Positions 56,106 to 64,000 of a DNA stretch of 64,000 nt are shown here, one piece after another. Every line of letters begins with the position of its first letter. Position 1 is the stretch's first letter. The notes beneath the pieces are model-generated. The model was not told the DNA's origin, did not search any database, and worked only from the letters and a program-made list of their open reading frames with translations. Source of the DNA: Plecoglossus altivelis (taxonomy: Eukaryota; Chordata; Actinopteri; Osmeriformes; Plecoglossidae); assembly GCA_036571765.1 (NCBI GenBank), contig BROE01000023.1:2300688-2364687 (forward strand), read 5' to 3'. Made by a program: the position numbers and the translations under genes.

Positions 56106-56211
56106 ACACCCTACTTTTCCAGAGTGGAAGAGGTGGGGAGACAGGAAGGGGAGGAGCGGGGCGTCTCCGAAACGCCGTACTATTTCAGCACGTTGTAAGC
56201 TTGACAAGTCT

Positions 56212-56214
<3 letters not shown>

Positions 56215-56252
<38 letters not shown>
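56215..56252. repeat. (GA)n microsatellite
   Basis: About 19 uninterrupted GA units. Confidence 0.97.
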
Positions 56253-56260
<8 letters not shown>

Positions 56261-57030
56261 AGAACAGAGAAGTTTCCATGACCTCACTCCTCTATTTTGT
56301 GAAAACACCCCATTTGACTCTTCCGACAAGCCCACAACCGCCAGCGATTCCTCACCCCATCACGGTCCTGCCATGGGCGCTAGCCTCCCCGACAACCTCA
56401 TACGGGGGGCAAACCGGGAGAGGAAGAAAGGAGGTGGAATTAATGTGATAATCCCCGTCATTACAGGGATAAAGAATGTGGTTGTTAGGGTAGACAAAAG
56501 GGAGGGATAGCAAATGAAGGAGGCTGCAGGATACCGTGTCGCTCTCTCTCCTCCTCCCCTGGCCTCGCACACATTCCTGTCATAGTCACACGCCAAGCCG
56601 TTCACCTCCATCGTGGCGCGTCGGCGCGAGACGACGAAGAAAGCGCACGCAAGTTGAGGGGCTAAAGAGCGTCGGACATTCCCTCCCTTAAACCTTTGGT
56701 CATATTTTTCTTGTCTTGTCTTACCCTATGTGCAGCAAAACACTAATGCATAAGCACTTAGATGACCCACGCCGACAAGGCATCTCTGCTTTGTGGCCTA
56801 ATTGCGAGCTTCTGATACGGAGCTGTGGTTATGGCAGTCAAACATGACTAGTGTCATTTTCTAAAAGCACACTTCAGCCTTAATGGCTTGGTGGGTTTTA
56901 CTGCATTGTGTCCAACATTGTGCCTTAGGCCCTGTAGCCCTTGAACGCTTCAATGTCGCCCTATTCAAAGCCACAGCGTTGGAGCAACCCTCCTAACCTC
57001 CCCCACACCCCTCCCCTCCTTTTAAACATG
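56253..57030. other. Non-coding, CpG patch near 56610-56680
   Basis: Unique mixed sequence. A small CpG-rich patch (GTGGCGCGTCGGCGCGAG) lies near 56613. No promoter motif or gene identified with it. Confidence 0.4.
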
Positions 57031-57660
57031 TCAATCTGGGATAAATCCACGGCCGCCTCCCTCTATCCCAGCCCCCACCTGTGCTCTTGACACTTCAACA
57101 CAAACCCATTTTCTGCCGGGCCGCTGTGTTGACGGGTATGTGAAAGCCTCCGCACCGCACCCTCTCCCCGCCATGGCCCTTTGTGTAACAGGCCACCGGA
57201 GGCGTTGAGAGGTCTGCGCCTTGAGGACCTTTCTCTCGGACAGGTCCCGGCTTATCATCTCCCCGCTTTCTTGTCTTCTTCTGACACGTCGCTGCCAAGA
57301 AGAGCAGACGGACTCGTCTCCTCCTCCTCCGCAGGATCGGTCCTGTCCTGAGGAACCCTGCGAGAGCCAGACTCGGGGGAGCGGAGCACGGTTTTCAAGC
57401 GTCACCTGGTTATGTGAGTGCGTGTGCCTGTCTGTGTCTGTCTGACTGGTGTCAAAGCACTTCTCTGTAATGGCACCTAGATGAGCCGTGTTCATCCTAA
57501 ATTCATGAGTCATGCCCTTCTGTACATTGTCTGCACAGGCCACGTTCAGAAACCTGGCTGCGCTCACATCGAAAGACCAGCATTGCCTTTTCAGATAAAT
57601 AGCACAAGGCTCCAAACCAACAGCAACCAACCCATAATCCAAACGTTTGACAAGCCACAA
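57031..57660 (-). other. Unrecognised 209-codon open frame
   Basis: Second-longest open frame in the window. It contains a TDTDRHTHSH-type stretch from a GT patch and otherwise mixed residues with no recognised domain, signal peptide or membrane segment. GC-rich composition lowers stop frequency here, so chance is plausible. Confidence 0.12.
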
Positions 57661-57769
57661 CCATCAATCACAAAAATAGCTCCCTTAAGCCACCAGCAAC
57701 CAGAAAATCAGACTCAACAGTAACATCAGATGGGACCAAATTGGCCAGAGAAGGGGGAAAAGGGCCCAG

Positions 57770-58110
57770 TATTTGGCGTGACCTGATGGTTATTCCATGC
57801 TGTCGGCACAGCGCTGAGGAGGAGTGCGGGAAAACACGGCTCTCCCGCCAGGTGCTCCTGGCTTCGCCTCTCTTTCTGTAATTGTTTCCCGAGCTTCCAT
57901 AAAGAAATTAATTCCCCTCATTAAAGCGAAAAAACACAGAGGCAGGAGGCAGAGGGTGCACAGCCACACTGAACAAATGACTTCTGATGCCAGAACAGAT
58001 GACGCTACACGCAAGCGTTAAATGAATATGAATTTCACCGCCGTACACAATTATTTGCCGGCGGTGTGCACCTGAACAATTAATGTCGAGTCCAGATTCT
58101 ACGCCGCACT
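57770..58110. promoter_or_regulatory. Strong enhancer-like block with hairpin
   Basis: TGTAATTGTTTCCC, CATAAAGAAATTAATTCCCC and CTCATTAAAGCG sit close together (57878-57930). CACCGCCG (58036-58043) and CGGCGGTG (58059-58066) form a perfect 8-bp inverted repeat around a 15-nt AT-rich loop containing AATTATT. CAATTAATG follows. Sequence texture strongly suggests a conserved non-coding element. Confidence 0.38.
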
Positions 58111-60198
58111 ACATACCACAGTCTCAACCAATAAGGTTGCAGAGTACAGGATGACGGGGATTGTGGAGGTATTTGTTTGGTCACATTGTATTCCACTCAG
58201 CCCACTCATCGTCATCCATTAGCTACATTCACTGACCGTGTTAAATGTCATGTGTCGAAAGCCTCTATTAATACCGTTTATAGACGTCTGCCCAGAGGAA
58301 TCACATCAACCTTGCACCTTCAGGCCACAAACTCCTTCATGCTCAGAAGAGGCGAGACAATGGAGAGCTTCTTGTGTGTGTGTGTGCGTGCGTGCATATG
58401 ATTGATTGTGTGGGTGTCTGCTTATGTGAGAGAAAGACTAAACATACAGGTAGTATGTCAGCGATTATTATATTGACATTTTTAATTCAAAGGGACATAC
58501 AAAACCTATCCAATGTCTTTACAGTACACAAGGCCTGTATATAAAGCCCAACTGGTAAATGTGCATCTAAATGTATTCAAAACAACATGATTTCTTAGGA
58601 CGTTTTCATTCAGTTATATGTATCAGCCTCTGCAGCAAAAGTTGTCTCAGCTGAATGTATATCAGACAGATCCATTGATTGTCATATTCCATGAACATAA
58701 CATGATGAAGAGAACTGAAGACCTCGTACCTGCTCCTATACCATGAAGTACAATTTGATTTCAAAAGCTAGGGAGTAATGTCTAAATGTAAAATCAAATC
58801 AAGCTAATGGAATTGGCTGAATTGAAAACTGACTGAGACACACACAGAAGAATAGTTTTAGACATGTAACACAATGGCCCATATGGAAGCGGTCAGGTTT
58901 GGTTACAGCGAAACTATGGTTTTCATTAAGGGCACCAAATTAACCCATATTATTATAAATCGACGCCATTACTGGGAAATGTAGACTGCTGTATAGAACA
59001 CGCCTTAAATCATGAGAGTAATATAAACACAGACAGGGACCCTGGGGAGAAACGCTGAAGAATAAACATATATCTTTTCATTCGCCTCACAAGTGTAGCA
59101 AGCTGCTGGAATCCATACGTGTCAGAAAGGTTAACCTAGCTGACTCATCTCTCCATCTTGGAAGAGGGGGGGGATCATCTTTAAGAGTTTCTTTTGTGTT
59201 TTGTCTCGGTAAGGCTTCCTCAGAGAAGGGCGCTAGCATCTAAAGCGAGGAGAAGAAGGGAAACTGAAGTGACAACAACACAATGCGAATTCATTTTCGA
59301 GATTGACAACGCAACCCGGATGAAAAGGAGCAGGGAGATAAAGTTGTTTGGCTTGTCTGCGCTTCACTGAGGGAAACAGGAGGATAGGGAGCAGGGAGGC
59401 TGTCTGGAGTACGTCCTGTGCACAGCAACTGTTCAATAGCCTTTCCTTCTCAGTTGGAGCTCTTCCTGGTTAATAGGACTGGGTGGGACTACACTGCTAT
59501 ACAAGCTCTTTCGTCACTGCTTTTCTTTCATATTTCTGCACCAAAAAGAATTGTCAGCAGCTACGATTTCAGTGCAGTTTTTTGGTCATGACAATGCAGA
59601 ATGCCAAGAGAATCTGTAGTGCTCTAACCTCTATTTGTTTTCGGAGCGCAAAGAAAGGAATTGTTCAAAATGTGTTTTCCTAGTGCTACGTTCAGCTGCG
59701 TTGCAAACTGAGACGCCAGCCCTGGTTTTCACACACGGATCGACCATCAGCGGCGTGGAAGACAGCAGCGGTGACCTCAGGGTTTCGCACGGCAGATGGT
59801 TCAGGTTGGCCTATCCACACACGCTGGGAGGCAGCCGCTACCCAGCCATGCATTCTCCATCCCTCTCCTTTTCATGCTCTTCCACGTTTCGGTTCATAAT
59901 TAAAACAGCTCAGTGTCCTGCCGGAATTGATCTAGCTTCAATCAATTGACTGTGTTTTACAGCTGAGGCACAATGCACAACTATCCTACCAGTAAGGTAT
60001 GGTGGGGTTAGTGTTTCTGGAAAACAGACTAAATCTATTTTTCTCCTCCAAGAGTCGGCTAATAAATAGTCCAACAGATATAGAGAAGGAGATGTAATCA
60101 GACCTGGATGGGCAGGGTACATTGTGAACAAACTACAGATTGACAACCAATTAGAGCAAACCATCAACTGTCTTCTCATCTTCCCCCAACAGTCAAGG
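58111..60198. other. Non-coding, nothing recognised
   Basis: Mixed to AT-rich unique DNA with a small GT patch ending in the PBX-HOX word TGATTGAT at 58399-58406, and a short G run near 59166. No gene. Confidence 0.5.
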
Positions 60199-60262
60199 TG
60201 CGTGTGTGTGTGTTGTGTTGTGTTGTGTGTGTGTGTGTGCATGTGCATGCGTGTGTGTGTGT
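60199..60262. repeat. Imperfect (GT)n tract
   Basis: GT with TTGTG and GCAT interruptions. Confidence 0.9.
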
Positions 60263-61213
60263 GCGTACAAGTTTGTTTTTCATGTGTACCGGCTACACTG
60301 TTTTAATCAGCTGTCCTCTGCTTGACAACACAAAATATAATGTCAGATACTACTAAGTAACTAAGTGTCCTTGATCAAATAAGTGTAAGATAAATACCTG
60401 ACAAACTATACATTTATACAAACAGAATATATTTCCAACTCTTACAAAAAAAAGTGGATTAAAAGAGTAATTTGATTGCGCTGTCTAGTATGCTGGATTA
60501 AGTATCGGCTGTACATGTGAAGCCTACCAAAGTGTAAAACGGAGAAATGGTTCAATCTCCGTCGCACGGTCTCAGGCATAGAAGACATATAAATGATACA
60601 CATCCATGCAGACGAAATGCCAATGCACGCGGGGTGCAGACAGGAGAACACCTCAGAGTTTATTCTAATTTATATTCTCATCTCTTCCCCCACTGATTTA
60701 CTCTAAATCGTACCTGCTAACCCCCAGATAATGTCTTACCTATTGCCTCCCCGTGTACAAAGAACCACCTACGTGTCTTGGTAGCATTGTGTCAGAGAAT
60801 TTCATAGTACACCATGCCCTTAAACAAGCTGATTTGTATTATGTTTACGTTTCTAGACTAATACATATTTGCAGACAGATTCTACAGAAACATAAAGTTG
60901 TATGTGCACAGCCATACATAAAGACAGCCTATCTTTGCGCACAATAGCACACAAAGTGTGTCATTTTACGAGGGGGTGTAGTAGTCACGACAGTGTCGTA
61001 TAACAAAATCCTAATTCATACATTTGTGAGTTGTTAACGGTTCAGTGTCCCACCACAACATAATACGTGCTGCTAATCAGTCCATCCGTTTCGTCCTGTC
61101 CTAAGCACATCGACCGACGCTACTGCGTCACTTTTCCGTCTCAACCTCACTGATGGCACTCGGGAAAGCAACATCACTGATTTCAGTTATATCACCTAAA
61201 ATGATGTTCAGGT

Positions 61214-61217
<4 letters not shown>
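60263..61217. other. Non-coding AT-rich stretch
   Basis: AT-rich unique sequence, A8 run near 60446. No gene recognised. Confidence 0.5.
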
Positions 61218-61249
<32 letters not shown>

Positions 61250-61257
61250 GGGGGGGG
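61218..61257. repeat. (GT)n ending in an 11-G run
   Basis: About 14 GT units pass into eleven Gs then T, the same junction as at 181-237. Confidence 0.95.
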
Positions 61258-61705
61258 TGATAATGTATCCGTTCATTAAAACATTAGCTTACGTAAATGA
61301 TTAGGGGACTGTGATTTTTGAAAGGCAAGCGCAACTTCATTCAGCGTAACGCATTTATCCATTTAACTTCTGATTGCGCATAAACCACATTTTTTCCCCA
61401 TGCGCATCATTTCAACAGGCTCGGAAGCATGAATGGAAAAACGACTACGAATATATTGTCTATAAATCCATGCATTAACATCCATGCATTCCTTTAAGCT
61501 CTGCCTCAAATGTGTTGGTTGTTGAAAATAGATGCGCTTCTGGTATAAACTAACCTTAAATGAAAGGTATCTCATTAATCACCTCAACTGACACAATGAG
61601 TAGCGATATCAAGATTACAAACGCGTAAAAATAGATTAAATATATTAAGAGAAAGTCTAACTAAAGCTTATTATCACAACCTTCAATGGAGCACAACCCC
61701 TGTCG

Positions 61706-61767
61706 CAAATTAAGAATTGAAGTGCATATAAAAACAAATTAAGAATAGATGAAGTGCATATCTGTGC
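61706..61767. repeat. 29-bp tandem duplication carrying a TATA-like element
   Basis: CAAATTAAGAATTGAAGTGC at 61706 is repeated at 61735 as CAAATTAAGAATAGATGAAG with a small insertion; both continue into GTGCATAT. In the first copy this reads TATAAAAA (61727-61734), in the second TATCTGTG, so only one copy has a TATA-like element. Confidence 0.75.
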
Positions 61768-62252
61768 ATTTCTTTGACAATATGCTCTTACCGTGCCTTT
61801 AGATGATTAAAAAAACGCGATGATACCCTTGAAGTCCTGCCATTGAAAGTGTAAGTGGTAAAAAAAAATCGCACAATTGTCTTTATCCACTTGATTTTGT
61901 CCTTACGCACAGAGCGACATGCATTTGCCTATCTCCTCAAAGAGTCAGACGTGAAAGAAACGTGAAGCATAATAATGTTTTCGCATAACTCCAATAAAAA
62001 ATTCTTCTGAAAAGTCGCTCGGCTGTTGAGGCATGAATGGCTAGAATCCGTGTATTCTGACGATATCGCAGGAGAAAAGAACAGGGTCCGTGTTTGGTAT
62101 CCAGATGACTGTCCCTTTGCACAGGCACAACGCGTCTCCTTGTGCAGTTGCTACATCACGTCCAAAGAGCCCAGAGGCAAAAACGCATTTGAGTATCCAG
62201 GATATGTAAGGAAAGTTTGGGAAACGAAAAAGCCCCAAAAATCACCAAAAAA
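61768..62252 (+). other. Weak candidate exon ending in a strong donor
   Basis: Downstream of the TATA-like element the sequence becomes less AT-rich and a frame open from 62026 reads ...NRVRVWYPDDCPF... up to the strong donor GTAAGT at 62253. No domain recognised. First-exon, lncRNA and chance readings are all open. Confidence 0.15.
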
Positions 62253-63676
62253 GTAAGTTCTTTTAATACAGACCTCTCTGCGAATGTGACAAACCAATTT
62301 CCAGCACTGCCTGGGAGAAATGCGGGTACGGACAGTCAAGGTAGAAGGCAAGAGAGTGGTGAGAAGAAAAACTCGGATCTGGATTGCCTCTCACACCATG
62401 TACTCGGGCTCCCCCTACCAGTAGACATAAGATAAAGGGCCACCAACATCATCGCCCTCGATTGGCTACCTGTAATGCATGCTTACAGCGTGTGACTGTT
62501 GAGTCAAAGTCAGGCATCTTCGCTGCAGGTATTATGGCGGAAAATGCGGTGGCTGTATTCACTTCTCGCTGAAAGACACCTTTTCCTAAATAGGAACTGG
62601 CAGCTTTGTTACCCGTTTACATTGTAATGTGAAACCAAAAAGTAAAATGGCAAGATATTGATTGTGACTAGAAAAGTCAATCCAGCGCTTCTGAAAGACA
62701 GACCCATGGCAGCACAATTCTTTCTTATACAAATTAACGTAATTGTCACCGACCACAACAATCAACAATTTGACTGCATGAGTATTTAGATAGAAAATTA
62801 GAACGTATGGACTCGCTGTCTTTAATGTTGATGGAGATAACTGATTACTTATTTAATTAATTAAAAAGCTATATGTCGAAAACAAAAACAATACTAAACA
62901 TATCTAGTGAGCGCAAACAGAGAAAACACAGTCTCAAGGATGACTAGATCTGAAAATTAGTTCGGTGTCTAGAGAGAGAGGTAAAGCGGTCAGTTTTACG
63001 GCACAGCCCATACTGGAATAACTCCCAAAACTGCAGCCTAATGTTTGGTTCCTCTAGGGCAATTCAGAATGATGACTGATGACTTTATACTGAGGAATGG
63101 TTGCTTTTATGATTGTGCTTTGTGTGTCTGTGTTGTATATTCTATCCCTATTCTTATGTTTTATGTATATTCTGTTCCACTATTTATATTGGTTAGGTTC
63201 CAAGAGTTGATGTGTGATGTTTAATATAATAGCATTGTAATGTATGGTACTGTAGTCTACATGAGTAACAATCATTTAAAAATGTTTTCATGTTTATGTT
63301 GTGTTTATTGTTGTAGAATAACTTTGCTGTAGAATAACACTTTGCTAGCCAACAAATATCTAGCTTCCCAATACAATAATACTCCCAAGACAATAATGTC
63401 TTTTTTTGTGTGGTGTCTTTCCAAAATTTCATGCATTGCCACAGAGCCAAGACATTGGCTTGTTTTCAAACATCTTTTTTAATAAGTGAGTATCACATAC
63501 ATTACATATCATGTTTTCTTATTAAAAAGGGGAGGGGGATGTGAATGAGACATGTCACACCCACCAATAATGAGTTTTCAACAGTGGGATGATAATGCTA
63601 ATCTTCAAAGGGGCTTTGAATGTTAATCTCAACATATTTCACAATGATAGAAGAGAAACATGGACAAACAGTTTAC
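62253..63676. other. Non-coding AT-rich stretch
   Basis: Contains TTAATTAATTAA-type DNA near 62850-62865 and a polypurine patch at 62972-62982. No gene recognised. Confidence 0.5.
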
Positions 63677-63934
63677 CTACCAACCAAAGTCAACATCCAA
63701 ATCATCATAAGACACAGACAATTCGATAAAAAATAACTGTAATCTGGGGTCTCTCAAATCAAATCTATTCTCCATCTTACTAGCTCGTCGACCCGGACAA
63801 CCCATCCATGAATCACTTAGAAAATTACATGAAACCTTCGCATAAAACGCATACTTTGACTTTGTTGAGGAAGTACTTTCCTCGTAATCATTCAGGGACA
63901 CCTTGAACCTGAAGCAGGTCAGGCCTTTTTCCAA
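63677..63934 (-). other. Unrecognised 85-codon open frame at the window edge
   Basis: Not low complexity; ends ...SYDDLDVDFGW and stop, with a donor-like GTAGGTAAAC at the stop, so it could be an exon that splices just before the stop. No acceptor or family recognised. Confidence 0.13.
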
Positions 63935-64000
63935 CCGATGCTTTTGAGAAAGAGAGATGAAGCCTTATCTCTCCGCAATACTGCTTGCTATATTGCCCGC

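Noticed and set aside
1..64000. Bacterial, phage, CRISPR or viral content
   Set aside because: No packed ORFs, ribosome binding sites, spaced direct repeats or viral domains are visible. All signals fit vertebrate non-coding DNA.

Overview
This window reads as non-coding nuclear DNA of a vertebrate, most likely a teleost fish. Reasons seen in the sequence: no operon-like ORF packing, only short and mostly low-complexity open frames, eukaryotic splice and TATA-type signals, very many long dinucleotide tracts (GT/AC, CT/GA) and G/C homopolymers, and one degraded tRNA-derived SINE-like element whose CT-rich tail resembles acanthomorph fish SINEs. There is no complete protein-coding gene, rRNA, tRNA, CRISPR array or intact transposon that I can support.

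The best gene evidence is one exon on the minus strand at 13234-13476. It has a polypyrimidine/AG acceptor, about 188 nt of GC-rich 5'UTR with no upstream ATG, a well-placed ATG, an 18-codon classic secretory signal peptide and a GTAAGC donor in phase 1. I read it as the first coding exon of a secreted or type I membrane protein with very large flanking introns. I cannot name the gene. Its remaining exons lie at lower coordinates or left of the window. Its promoter lies at higher coordinates or to the right.

Regions. 1-13 kb: microsatellites, a TATA/CCAAT/CRE block at about 4.2-4.9 kb, a second TATA box followed by a strong splice donor (9185-9362, possible first exon on the plus strand), a CRE pair at 8.5 kb and several TALE/HOX-type motifs. 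13-24 kb: the signal-peptide exon, a palindromic STAT-type site, large CT/GA tracts, the SINE and the longest open frame (255 codons, unrecognised). 24-45 kb: long AT-rich stretches with enhancer-like blocks, a tight 16/17-bp hairpin at 38.4 kb, a MEIS + PBX-HOX module at 39.0 kb and a 22-unit minisatellite at 44.9-45.4 kb. 45-64 kb: further enhancer-like blocks (50.2, 52.8, 54.7, 57.9 kb), low-confidence exon candidates and a 29-bp duplication that creates a TATA-like element at 61.7 kb.

Taken together this resembles a regulatory landscape (gene-poor flank or giant introns of a developmental gene): repeated exact PBX-MEIS decamers, PBX-HOX + MEIS modules, an apparent excess of octamer ATGCAAAT sites, and islands of mixed composition between simple repeats. 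Conservation cannot be tested here, so all enhancer-like calls are inferences from composition and motif content.
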